Assembly (NCBI GenBank): GCA_964474285.1
Contig: CAYYSD010000053.1
Location: 1-18,299 of the forward strand
Direction: 5' to 3'
DNA: 18,299 nucleotides
Source of the DNA: JACRBT01 sp964474285
GTDB taxonomy: Bacteria; Chloroflexota; Dehalococcoidia; Tepidiformales; Tepidiformaceae
Shown here in pieces: positions 8,163 to 15,423 of this stretch (position 1 is the stretch's first letter; each line of letters starts with the position of its first letter). The notes under the pieces were generated by a model. The model was not told the DNA's origin. It saw only the letters and a list, made by a program, of their open reading frames with translations, and made no database searches. The translations under genes were made by a program, and so were the position numbers.

Positions 8163-9062
8163 TCAAACCTTCCCGCGGAGGCGCGGATCAAGGACATCGC
8201 GCAAGGCGTCGCCGAGGAAGTTGAATGATAGGACGAGCAGGAAGATGGCGGCGCCGGGCGCAAAGACGACCCAGGGAGAGCGCCGGATGTATGCGAATCC
8301 CGTGGAGAGCATCGATCCCCAGGTTGCGGTCGGCGGTGTGATGCCGACGCCGAGGAAGCTCAAACCGGCCTCCGCGATGACGGCGAAGCTCATGGCCAGC
8401 GAACCGGCCACGATGATCGGTGCGATGGAGTTCGGGGCGACGTGCCGGAACATGACGCGTATGGGGCTGGCGCCGACCGAAAGGGCGGCGATCACATAGT
8501 CGCGCTCCTGGACGGAGAGTGCCTGACCACGCATGAGTCGGGCGATGACGGGGGTGTAGCCGATACCGAGGGCGATGGCCACCGTGAGGATGCCTCCGCC
8601 GAGCGCTGCCAGTAGCACCAAGGGGAGGATCAGCCCCGGGAGGGCGAGCATTGCATCGACGGTGCGCATCACGAGGAAGTCGGCGAAGCCGCGGAAGTAC
8701 GCGGCGAAGAGGCCGAGCACGCAGCCGGCGGCGACGGCGATGGCGGCGGCCATGAAGCTCACCTGCAACGAGGCGCGCGCTCCGAAAAGCAGTCTGCTCA
8801 ACTGGTCCCGCCCGATGGGGTCGGTGCCCAGGGGATGGTCCCAGCTGGGTGTTTCGGCGGTGTACGTGACCAGCGCGTTCGGGTCATAGGGAGCGAAGAG
8901 GGGTGCGAGCACTCCGCAGATGACGGTGATGGCCACGAACGTCATGGCGAAGACGGCGAGCTTGATGCCGAGCAACCGGCGCAAGACGGTGCCCTGCTTG
9001 AGGAGCGATGGCCTGCCGAAGAGTGTCCGCGCGGGCGGCGCGAGAATGTCGTCCTGTTGCAT
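8163..9062 (-). CDS. ABC transporter permease, DppC/OppC type
   Basis: A 299-aa inner-membrane permease of the peptide/nickel/opine importer class. It has an N-terminal membrane helix (about 34-57), the family motif HPLGTDPIGRDQLSRLLFGAR (76-96), further helices at about 100-122, 135-175, 212-240 and 265-285, and the cytoplasmic EAA loop RDYVIAALSVGASP..HVAPN (187-211) that docks the ATPase. The C-terminus LDPRLRG is typical of the family. A TTAGGAG Shine-Dalgarno overlaps the stop of the upstream dppB-like gene and lies 6 nt from the ATG. Its stop is 2 nt from the CoA-transferase start. Such transporters carry peptides but also many other small solutes; here the linked CoA-transferase and carboxylase genes argue for an organic acid or a related compound rather than peptides. 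Confidence 0.92.
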   Translation of the reverse strand: MQQDDILAPPARTLFGRPSLLKQGTVLRRLLGIKLAVFAMTFVAITVICGVLAPLFAPYDPNALVTYTAETPSWDHPLGTDPIGRDQLSRLLFGARASLQVSFMAAAIAVAAGCVLGLFAAYFRGFADFLVMRTVDAMLALPGLILPLVLLAALGGGILTVAIALGIGYTPVIARLMRGQALSVQERDYVIAALSVGASPIRVMFRHVAPNSIAPIIVAGSLAMSFAVIAEAGLSFLGVGITPPTATWGSMLSTGFAYIRRSPWVVFAPGAAIFLLVLSFNFLGDALRDVLDPRLRGKV

Positions 9063-9071
9063 GCGTCGCTC

Positions 9072-10025
9072 CTAAGCCAGCCTGATCCGAGGGTCGAGGC
9101 GGACGTAGACGACGTCCGAAAGGAGGTTCGCCACCATCGTGAAGAGGGCGACGAACAGGACGATGACCTGCACGGTGGCGAAGTCGGAGACGAGGATGGA
9201 ATCGATGGTCAGCCGCCCCATGCCGGGGATGGCGAACATGGTTTCCACGATGATGGTGCCGGAGGCCAGGTTGCCGACCTGGAGGCCGGCGACGGTCACG
9301 ACGGGGAGCATCGCGTTCTTGAGCCCATGACCGAGCACGACGCGCGTGTTGGCCAGGCCCTTGGCCCGCGCGGTGCGGATGTAGTCCTCGTTGAGCACTT
9401 CGAGCATCGCGGATCGGGTCTGGCGGACAATGGAGGCCATGAGCCCGGTTGCGAGCGCCACGGTCGGCAGCAAGAGGTGCCGGAAGGCTTCGATCGGATC
9501 CTCCGACAATGGCACGAAGCCGCTGGTTGGCAGTGCATGCAGGTAGACGCCGAAGACAATGATGAGCAGCAAGCCCAGGAGGAAGTTCGGGGTCGCGAGC
9601 CCGGCGAGGGCGCCGACGGTGATGCCGACATCGAGCCAGCTGTTGCGCCGGACTGCAGACAGAACACCAATCGGGATGCCGATGGCGAGGCCCAGTACCC
9701 AGGCAAAGAACGCGAGCTGGAGAGTAGTCGAAAGCCGCTCGCGGATGATCTGCACCACGGGCTGGCGGGAGATGAGTGTGTTCCCCCAGTCTCCCCGGGC
9801 GAGGTCCGCAACCCAGACGACGTATTGCACCGGGATGGCCTTATCGACTCCAAGGTCCTTTTCGACGGCCCTTCGCTGTTCGGGACTCAGGCTCCCGGCC
9901 TCTTCGCCGAGCAGGGCGGCCACGGGATCGCCGGGGAGGATCCTGAGCACGACGAAGACGATCATGCTCAGGATCACCAAGACGGGAATCATCTCCACCA
10001 GGCGCCGGGTGAGGTATCGCCCCAT
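9072..10025 (-). CDS. ABC transporter permease, DppB/OppB type
   Basis: A 317-aa inner-membrane permease that pairs with the DppC-like protein encoded next. The start MGRYLTRRLVEMIPVLVILS is the classic beginning of the family, followed by VVLRILPGDP (25-34), the periplasmic region with LGVDKAIPVQYVVWV (58-72) and GDWGNTL (78-84), and helices at about 101-124, 130-165, 185-200, 240-262 and 280-305. The EAA loop is NEDYIRTARAKGLANTRV (212-229) ending in KNAMLP (236-241). The C-terminus YVRLDPRIRL is typical. ATG at 10025 lies 4 nt after the stop of the solute-binding protein, with an AAGGA further upstream inside that gene. No ATPase genes (DppD/DppF type) are in the window, so they are encoded elsewhere or shared with another importer. 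Confidence 0.93.
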   Translation of the reverse strand: MGRYLTRRLVEMIPVLVILSMIVFVVLRILPGDPVAALLGEEAGSLSPEQRRAVEKDLGVDKAIPVQYVVWVADLARGDWGNTLISRQPVVQIIRERLSTTLQLAFFAWVLGLAIGIPIGVLSAVRRNSWLDVGITVGALAGLATPNFLLGLLLIIVFGVYLHALPTSGFVPLSEDPIEAFRHLLLPTVALATGLMASIVRQTRSAMLEVLNEDYIRTARAKGLANTRVVLGHGLKNAMLPVVTVAGLQVGNLASGTIIVETMFAIPGMGRLTIDSILVSDFATVQVIVLFVALFTMVANLLSDVVYVRLDPRIRLA

Positions 10026-10029
10026 CGGG

Positions 10030-11730
10030 CTAGGCGTCCTTCAGCGACAGGAATCGCGCGCGGAAGCTCGCACCGGCGGGAGTGTTGGTGAACTCAGGGT
10101 CGGTGATGCCCTCCACCGCCGGCCTGGCGAAGACCCAGCGTACGCGGGCGACGATGGGGATCTGCGAGAAGACATTGTCCGCCTGCATCTTGCCGAGATC
10201 GAAGACGAGCTTCTCCCGCTCCCTGGCGTCGAGCGTCGCCCGGGCCCTGGATACGAGGTCGTCCATCTGCTTCTGAACCGGATCGGTGGTTGCCCCGCCG
10301 GCGTTGTAGAACGCGGTGCTGGTTGAATACAGCGCGAACTGCGCAACCGGGTCGGGCCGCACGCCGGTGCTGAACGCACCGATGTGGTGGGTCTTGTTGG
10401 CGAAGAGCGCGTCGAAAATAGCATTGCTTCCGGCCACGTTTTCGAGCGTGACATCGAAGCCGACGGCGTCGAGCATCTGCTTATAGAGCGAGGCTTCGAG
10501 TTGTGCGCTGGCTGAAGGCGGCGTGCCGCCGAAGGCGTAGGTGATCTTCACCGGCGATCCACCAGAGGCCGCTGAGACCAGCGCCTTGGCTGCCGCCACG
10601 TCGTAGGGATACGGGTCGTAGTCGAGGTACCCATACGTACCCGAGGGCAACATGCTCTTCGCAACCGCTCCCTGGCCCTGGTAGATCGCTTCGAGGATGC
10701 GTTTCTTGTCGATTGCGTGGGCGATGGCTTTGCGCAGACGCAGGTCGGTCAATGGCGCTTTGTTCTGGTTCACCGTGAGGAGCGTTGGGCCAACCTGAAA
10801 GCTTCGGCCCTGGAACTTCGTGTTCTTGGAGAGCCGCAAGGTGGTGTCGTTGCTGCCGGTGAACCAGATCGCGTCGAGCTCACCAGCTTCGAGGGCGGCG
10901 GCCCTGGTCTCGTCCTGGGTGATGGCCCGGTACACGATCTTATCAAGGTACGGCTCTTTATCTTTCGGCCCCCAGAAGTCCGCGTTCTTCTCGAAGGTGA
11001 AGTCCGAGCCGGAACGATAGCCGGTGACCTTGTAGGGGCCGGTCATCGCCGGGTTGAGGATCTCTCCATCGCCGAGCTTGTCTACCTGGGCGATGGAGAA
11101 CGGGATTCCGGGCGCCACCGCAAGCGCCGAGATGAATCCGGCATCGGGTTGGGAAAGATTCATGCGGACGGTCGTTTCGTCCGGGGTGTCGATGCTCTTG
11201 ATCGTCTCGATGAGCGAGCGATAGCCGAACTTGGTCGCTTTGTTGGCATCAAGCAGGTATTCGAGGTGAGCCTTGACGGCACGAGAATTGAGGGCGGTGC
11301 CGTCGTGGAACTTCACGTTTGGGCGGAGCTTGCCGATGTGGGTTGAGGCGTCCGGTGTTTCGGAGCTCGCGAAGAGCGAGAGGTTCGAATCGATGTTGCC
11401 ATCGGCCTTGACGTAGATGTAGTTGTCGCCGTGCACCAGGAGGAAGGCATTGTCGAAGCCGCTCCGCGAAAGGCGCGGCGTCAGGAAGGCCGGGTCCTGG
11501 TGGTATCCGAAGTTGAGCGTGCCGCCCTTTTTGCGGACGACAGGCGTGCTGAGCGGCACGGGCGTGGTGGTTGCGGGCAACCCGCTGCCAGTTCCGCTGT
11601 CCGGGCTGTCATCGTCATCGCCGCAACCGGCGAGCGCGAGACCGGCCAATCCGGCGGCGCTCGCTCCCGCGCCTCGAAGGAGATTGCGCCTGTTGATGCG
11701 GCGCAGCCAGTAGTTGCTGCCCTCGTTCAT
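10030..11730 (-). CDS. ABC transporter solute-binding lipoprotein, SBP_bac_5 family
   Basis: A 566-aa extracytoplasmic binding protein, first gene of the six-gene unit. The N-terminus combines a twin-arginine motif (NRRNLLRG, 13-20), a hydrophobic Ala/Gly stretch and a lipobox LAGC with Cys36, then an acidic and Thr/Pro-rich linker to about residue 65. This suggests folded export by Tat followed by lipid anchoring. The mature part shows family 5 marks: LNFGYHQDPAFLTP (72-85), KLRPNVKFHDGTALNSRAV (134-152), an LEAGELDAIW segment, and LRKAIAHAIDKKRILEA further on. ATG at 11730 has GGAGG 6 nt upstream; the open frame continues to 12156 but that extension is antisense to the regulator gene. Family members bind oligopeptides, nickel, glutathione, opines and sugars; the ligand here is not evident from sequence. 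Confidence 0.92.
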   Translation of the reverse strand: MNEGSNYWLRRINRRNLLRGAGASAAGLAGLALAGCGDDDDSPDSGTGSGLPATTTPVPLSTPVVRKKGGTLNFGYHQDPAFLTPRLSRSGFDNAFLLVHGDNYIYVKADGNIDSNLSLFASSETPDASTHIGKLRPNVKFHDGTALNSRAVKAHLEYLLDANKATKFGYRSLIETIKSIDTPDETTVRMNLSQPDAGFISALAVAPGIPFSIAQVDKLGDGEILNPAMTGPYKVTGYRSGSDFTFEKNADFWGPKDKEPYLDKIVYRAITQDETRAAALEAGELDAIWFTGSNDTTLRLSKNTKFQGRSFQVGPTLLTVNQNKAPLTDLRLRKAIAHAIDKKRILEAIYQGQGAVAKSMLPSGTYGYLDYDPYPYDVAAAKALVSAASGGSPVKITYAFGGTPPSASAQLEASLYKQMLDAVGFDVTLENVAGSNAIFDALFANKTHHIGAFSTGVRPDPVAQFALYSTSTAFYNAGGATTDPVQKQMDDLVSRARATLDAREREKLVFDLGKMQADNVFSQIPIVARVRWVFARPAVEGITDPEFTNTPAGASFRARFLSLKDA

Positions 11731-11760
11731 GATTCCCCTCCAGAATAAACCCCGCAGTAC

Positions 11761-11772
11761 GCAAGCGGTTGC
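11761..11772. promoter_or_regulatory. LacI-type operator-like site 1
   Basis: GCAAGCGGTTGC is an imperfect palindrome (GCAAsCGsTTGC) with the central CG and AANCGNTT core typical of LacI-family operators. It lies 31 nt upstream of the solute-binding-protein ATG. An 11-of-12 match recurs at 11807-11818. Confidence 0.6.
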
Positions 11773-11780
11773 GCGCGAGG

Positions 11781-11810
11781 ACGCTATCATGTGGGGAGGG
11801 TGCAGCGCAA
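11781..11810 (-). promoter_or_regulatory. Candidate promoter of the importer/CoA-transferase/carboxylase unit
   Basis: On the minus strand TTGCGC (11810-11805) and TAGCGT (11786-11781) are separated by 18 nt. They would start transcription near 11774. Operator-like site 2 would overlap the -35 element and site 1 would sit just past the start point. The -10 is only a TANNNT match, so this is a suggestion. Confidence 0.33.
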
Positions 11811-11818
11811 GCGGTTGT
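11807..11818. promoter_or_regulatory. LacI-type operator-like site 2
   Basis: GCAAGCGGTTGT repeats site 1 in the same orientation, identical in the first 11 bases, with start points 46 bp apart. The spacing and position between divergent genes fit a pair bound by the adjacent LacI-family regulator. Confidence 0.58.
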
Positions 11819-11886
11819 GCCGGGTCGCCGGCAACGGCGGGCCAGGCATGGGTGCGCCTAAGATTCCGCGCGGTTACACCGTTCTC

Positions 11887-12927
11887 ATGAGCAACGAGAC
11901 CTTGCGCCGGATCACGATTGCGGATGTCGCGAAACGGGCAGGCGTAAATGCGTCGACGGTATCGCGGGTTCTGAACGCGCGCGCAAGCGTGAGGGCCGAC
12001 ACACGCGAGCGCATCGAAAGCGCCGCACGAGCCCTCGGCTATTTGCCCAGCCGAACCGCCCGCAGCCTCGCGACTTCGCGCACGTGGACGATTGGTGTGT
12101 TGCTGCCTGACATTCAGAACCTGATGCACGTCGAGTTTTTGCGTGGGGCGGAGCACGTCGTACAGCAGTTTGGATACTCACTGGTGGTGACGGACGGGCA
12201 GCTGCGCGCGGACATCCAGGCGGCGGCGTTGGAGCGGTTCCTCGAGATGCGTGTCGACGGGCTCATCGTGAGCCGGGCATTCACTCTTTCGCATCTCACG
12301 CAGCCGTTCCAGAAGGCCGGGGTTCCGGTGGAACCGATCGAAGTCGCGCTGGGGGCAACGCCTGTACCTGTCGCCGAACGGTGGCGCGGCAGCATGACCG
12401 CCTATCGCCGGCTGCTCGGCCTGGGCCACCGGAGCGTCGCGATCTTCGTACACGAACGGGCCGACGCGCCGGAACGCTCTCCGGAGATGCGTGGGCGGAT
12501 CGATGCGCTGCTTGCTGTGAGCGACGAGTATCCCGGGGGCGAAGTCACCGTGCACCTGGCGCCGGCGAGCGTCGACGCGGACGTCTCGACGCAGTTGGAA
12601 CGCGTGATGGGCGGCCCGAATCCCCCCACCGCCCTCGTGGCGGGGAACGACTGGATGACGGCGCCCCTGCTGGGCGCGGTCCGGGACGCCGGTCTGGACA
12701 TCCCGGGCGACGTTTCGTTCCTGACCTACGGCGATTCGCGCTGGGCGGCAGCCTACCGCCCGCCGATCTCTGCGATTCGCTACCACTACTATGAGGAAGG
12801 TCAGGTGCTGGCTTCTCGCGTGCTCCGGCGCCTGGGAGAGCCCGCGGACGAAAACCTCGCGCGCCAGTCACTTGCTGTGGACGAGTTCATCGAGCGCGGA
12901 TCGATGGCGGCGCCGCGGGAAAGGTGA
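11887..12927 (+). CDS. LacI-family transcriptional regulator
   Basis: A 346-aa DNA-binding regulator. Residues 9-30 (ITIADVAKRAGVNASTVSRVLN) are the LacI helix-turn-helix, residues about 49-63 (ALGYLPSRTARSLA) the hinge region, and the rest a periplasmic-binding-protein-like effector domain (IGVLLPDIQN at 69-78, then GLGHRSVAIF, VAGNDWMTAPLL and DIPGDVSFLTYGDS further on). ATG at 11887 puts the HTH at its usual distance from the start. Open frame continues upstream to a GTG at 11791, but that would place an operator-like site inside the coding region and add non-homologous residues. There is no strong Shine-Dalgarno before 11887. It is divergent from the solute-binding-protein gene and probably represses that unit and itself, with the transported compound or a derivative as inducer; this is inferred from position. 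Confidence 0.92.
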   Translation: MSNETLRRITIADVAKRAGVNASTVSRVLNARASVRADTRERIESAARALGYLPSRTARSLATSRTWTIGVLLPDIQNLMHVEFLRGAEHVVQQFGYSLVVTDGQLRADIQAAALERFLEMRVDGLIVSRAFTLSHLTQPFQKAGVPVEPIEVALGATPVPVAERWRGSMTAYRRLLGLGHRSVAIFVHERADAPERSPEMRGRIDALLAVSDEYPGGEVTVHLAPASVDADVSTQLERVMGGPNPPTALVAGNDWMTAPLLGAVRDAGLDIPGDVSFLTYGDSRWAAAYRPPISAIRYHYYEEGQVLASRVLRRLGEPADENLARQSLAVDEFIERGSMAAPRER

Positions 12928-12966
12928 GCGGCAGGCTGGACCCTGTCCCGAGCGTTGCAATCGGTC

Positions 12967-12972
12967 TACGCT
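12967..12972 (+). promoter_or_regulatory. Possible -10 element of a leaderless transcript
   Basis: TACGCT (TANNNT) ends 7 nt before the ATG at 12980, the spacing of a leaderless promoter, and there is no Shine-Dalgarno before that ATG. No clear -35 is seen, and read-through from the regulator gene 52 nt upstream is the alternative. Confidence 0.25.
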
Positions 12973-12979
12973 ATGGGCG

Positions 12980-13879
12980 ATGAGTGAACTGGGGGCGCGG
13001 CTAATCCGTGCCCGCGAAACACGTGGCCTGACGATTGAAGACGCTGAACGGGACACACGCATCTCTCGCCGCTACTTGCAGGCCCTTGAGAGTGAACAAT
13101 TCGATGTGATTCCTGCGCCCGTCTATGCGCGCGGGTTTCTCCGATCCTATTCGCAATACCTCGGCCTGGATCCGCAGCAGATGCTGCAGCTGTTCCCGCG
13201 CGACGACGACCCGGCCTATCCGGCGCCGCCGATGCCGCGGCGGGCTTCGCCCCAGAACCCGATGAGCGCGGTGGGCCCCGCGCGTCCGACGTGGAAGCGG
13301 CCGGAGACGCGCTCCGAACAGGAGGCCAGGCCGCGACCAGTGGGACGGCAGGCGGAGCCGCCGCGACCGGCCCAACAACGTGCCCCGCGCCAGGCGCCGC
13401 GGGAAGAGCCATTCGAGCCGACGATCGGGATCGACATCGGTGTGCCCGTGCCGGCGCGCCGGATTAAGACCGACCCGGCCGCCCAGACGCGCACGCTGAC
13501 GATCGCGATCGTGGCGGTCGTGGTCGTCGTGGCCGCGGTGGCGATGGCGCTGCTGATTTCGCGGCTGGGCGGCGACGACACTCCAGGCGGGACTTTGGAC
13601 GACGACCTGGCCGGCGCCACGAACACCCCCGGGACCCGGGCGACCACGCCCGCGGCGAGCGCGAGCGGCATCGAGACCGTGCCGGGCACGGTGCCGCGGG
13701 TGATCGACCTGTCCGTTGAGACGGCGCAACTGGCGTTGACGGAGCACAAGTATACCGTGCGCCGGGTGGAACAAACGTCAACTGCGCCGAAGGGGCGCGT
13801 GTTGGACCAATCCCCGGCGGCGGGAAGCGCGCTGCCCGAGGGCCGCGAAGTCACGTTGATCGTGAGTAAAGGACCCTGA
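12980..13879 (+). CDS. RodZ-like HTH membrane protein with C-terminal PASTA domain
   Basis: A 299-aa bitopic protein. Residues about 4-72 are an HTH_25/RodZ-type helix-turn-helix (LGARLIRARETRGLTIEDA, then PAPVYARGFLRSYSQYLGLDP). Residues 75-170 are a Pro/Arg-rich linker, 172-195 a membrane helix (IAIVAVVVVVAAVAMALLI), 197-235 a Thr/Ala/Gly-rich external linker, and 236-297 a PASTA domain (VPRVIDLSVETAQLAL, ending LPEGREVTLIVSKG). RodZ links MreB to the cell-wall machinery and normally ends in a DUF4115 domain; PASTA domains bind muropeptides or lipid II in Stk kinases and PBPs. The combination suggests a sensor or scaffold for envelope growth. ATG at 12980 starts exactly at the HTH; the frame upstream is antisense-like. 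Its stop TGA overlaps the rimO ATG by one base, so the two are co-transcribed. Confidence 0.82.
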   Translation: MSELGARLIRARETRGLTIEDAERDTRISRRYLQALESEQFDVIPAPVYARGFLRSYSQYLGLDPQQMLQLFPRDDDPAYPAPPMPRRASPQNPMSAVGPARPTWKRPETRSEQEARPRPVGRQAEPPRPAQQRAPRQAPREEPFEPTIGIDIGVPVPARRIKTDPAAQTRTLTIAIVAVVVVVAAVAMALLISRLGGDDTPGGTLDDDLAGATNTPGTRATTPAASASGIETVPGTVPRVIDLSVETAQLALTEHKYTVRRVEQTSTAPKGRVLDQSPAAGSALPEGREVTLIVSKGP

Positions 13880-15189
13880 TGGCAGTTCCGAAGACCTACC
13901 ACCTGGTGACGCTTGGTTGCCCCAAGAACGACGTCGACAGCGAGCATCTCGAGCGGCTCCTGACTGGAGGCGAGCTGCTGCCGGTGGTGGACGCGGCCGA
14001 CGCGGACGCGATCATCGTGAACACCTGCGGGTTCATCGAGCAGAGCCAGGCGCAGTCGATGGAGGCAGTGCACGGGCTGGCCGCCAACAAGCGTGAGGGC
14101 CAGACGCTCATCGTCGCCGGGTGCATGACGCAGTTGTACGGGGCGAAGGTCAGCGAGGAAGTTCCCGGCATCGACCACGTGTTCGGGGTCGGGCGCTGGC
14201 AGGACGTCGCCCGGCTGCTGAGCGTCGACGTCGATGCCGTGTTCGACATCCCCGAAACGGGTGCAAAGGTGAACGGCGCCAGCGCGTACCTCAAAATCAG
14301 CGACGGCTGCGACGCGCCATGCACGTTCTGCGTGATCCCGAAGATCAAGGGTGGGCTGCGGTCTGCTCCGGCAGGGCTCCTGGTGAAGGAAGCGCGGCGG
14401 CTGGTGGAGGCAGGTGCGAAAGAGCTGGTTCTCGTCGCGCAGGACAGTACAGCATGGGGCGAGGACATGGGCCTGGCGGCGGGCAGCGGGCTTCCGGGCC
14501 TCCTGGAGATGCTCTCCGAGGCGGTCGGGCCGGAGGTGTGGTTGCGCCTCATGTACGCCTATCCGACTCGCGTGAGTCCGAAGCTCATCGAAACGATGGC
14601 GTGGATTCCTAACGTTCTGCACTACCTGGACGTTCCCTTGCAGCACGGCTCCGAGGAGACGCTTCGCCGGATGAAGCGGCCGCACAACGTGGAGCGAGTG
14701 CGAGCGATGGTGCGCGACCTGCGCGCGGCCATGCCGGACCTTGTTTTGCGAACGTCCTTCATCGCGGGCTTCCCGGGGGAAACGGAGGCCGAGTTCCAGG
14801 AACTGCTGGACTTCGCTCGCGACATGCGCTTCGATCACGCCGGGTGTTTCACCTATTCGCGGCAACAGTGGACCGGCGCCTTCGAGATGGGGGAGCAGGT
14901 GCCGGACGAAGTGAAGCACGAACGGCGCGACCGGTTCATGCGGCAACAGCAGAAGATCGCGGCCAAACAGGCCAGGCGCTTCGCAGGGCGCACGATGAGC
15001 ATGATCGTCGAGGGCGAAGGGGAAGACGAAGACGGCAAGCCGATCGCGGCCGGGCGAACCTATCGCGAAGCGCCCGAGGTGGACGGTCTCGTGTTCGCGC
15101 GAGGCCGGGCGACAGCAGGGGATCGCGTCATGGTGCGGATCGAGCAGGCGGCGGGATACGACCTGTTCGGGCGGATCGTCGCTCGTTGA
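13879..15189 (+). CDS. rimO: Ribosomal protein S12 methylthiotransferase RimO
   Basis: A 436-aa radical-SAM methylthiotransferase that converts the conserved Asp of ribosomal protein S12 to its beta-methylthio form. UPF0004 domain: HLVTLGCPKNDVDSE (8-22) with cluster Cys14, Cys50 in NTCGF and Cys82 in AGCM. Radical-SAM domain: SDGCDAPCTFCVIPKIKGGLRS (141-162) with Cys144, Cys148 and Cys151 binding the SAM cluster, then LVAQDSTAWG (185-194), DVPLQHGSEETLRRMKR (251-267) and TSFIAGFPGETEAEF (292-306). A TRAM domain ends the protein (about 375-434). The LGCPKN and DVPLQH motifs point to RimO rather than MiaB. The ATG at 13879 overlaps the preceding stop (TGATG). The length is normal for the family and all six cluster cysteines are present. 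Confidence 0.95.
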   Translation: MAVPKTYHLVTLGCPKNDVDSEHLERLLTGGELLPVVDAADADAIIVNTCGFIEQSQAQSMEAVHGLAANKREGQTLIVAGCMTQLYGAKVSEEVPGIDHVFGVGRWQDVARLLSVDVDAVFDIPETGAKVNGASAYLKISDGCDAPCTFCVIPKIKGGLRSAPAGLLVKEARRLVEAGAKELVLVAQDSTAWGEDMGLAAGSGLPGLLEMLSEAVGPEVWLRLMYAYPTRVSPKLIETMAWIPNVLHYLDVPLQHGSEETLRRMKRPHNVERVRAMVRDLRAAMPDLVLRTSFIAGFPGETEAEFQELLDFARDMRFDHAGCFTYSRQQWTGAFEMGEQVPDEVKHERRDRFMRQQQKIAAKQARRFAGRTMSMIVEGEGEDEDGKPIAAGRTYREAPEVDGLVFARGRATAGDRVMVRIEQAAGYDLFGRIVAR

Positions 15190-15195
15190 GGAACC

Positions 15196-15309
15196 TCAGC
15201 AGCAGTCGTCCTTGTAGCCGCAGCGCGGGCAGACGGCGAGCCGCGATCCCTTGATGTCGGGGATGGGGATGTTGCAGCGGGGGCAGAGCTGAAGTGGGAT
15301 GGTGGACAT
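15196..15309 (-). CDS. 37-aa double-CPRC zinc-ribbon peptide
   Basis: A very small gene that encodes MSTIPLQLCPRCNIPIPDIK and then GSRLAVCPRCGYKDDCC. Two CPRC knuckles (Cys9/Cys12 and Cys27/Cys30) separated by 14 residues form a treble-clef or rubredoxin-like zinc ribbon, and the protein ends in Cys36-Cys37. An in-frame ATG at 15318 would add three residues; neither start has a good Shine-Dalgarno. The gene ends 6 nt from the convergent rimO stop. Comparable mini zinc ribbons are common as uncharacterised proteins; the function is unknown. The regular CxxC spacing and the exact fit between rimO and the aquaporin promoter support a real gene. Confidence 0.62.
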   Translation of the reverse strand: MSTIPLQLCPRCNIPIPDIKGSRLAVCPRCGYKDDCC

Positions 15310-15361
15310 TGACGGCATTTTCGCCAGCCGGGGCGGGCATGGCAAGTAATTGTTCATCTGC

Positions 15362-15391
15362 TTGACACATTTAGCAATTGTTGCCTAGGCT
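15362..15391 (+). promoter_or_regulatory. Sigma-70-type promoter of the aquaporin gene
   Basis: A perfect -35 TTGACA (15362-15367), an 18-nt spacer and TAGGCT (15386-15391) as -10. The spacer holds GCAATTGTTGC (15374-15384), a small inverted repeat that could be an operator; its AATTGTT also occurs 28 bp upstream (15348-15354). Transcription would begin near 15398, giving a leader of about 26 nt. Confidence 0.62.
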
Positions 15392-15423
15392 GCTCTCGAT
15401 CCTGGGGTAGCCGGAGGCCCGTC

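Noticed and set aside
6454..8499. 681-aa plus-strand open frame
   Set aside because: It is antisense to the CoA-transferase and permease genes, which carry family motifs along their full length.
11742..11747. TATTCT as -10 for the solute-binding protein gene
   Set aside because: It directly abuts the Shine-Dalgarno, so a transcript starting from it would lose the ribosome binding site.
11731..12156. N-terminal extension of the solute-binding protein
   Set aside because: The extension is antisense to the LacI gene; the lipoprotein signal peptide and GGAGG fix the start at 11730.
13216..14946. 576-aa minus-strand open frame
   Set aside because: It is antisense to rimO and the HTH-PASTA gene; no domain pattern is seen in it.
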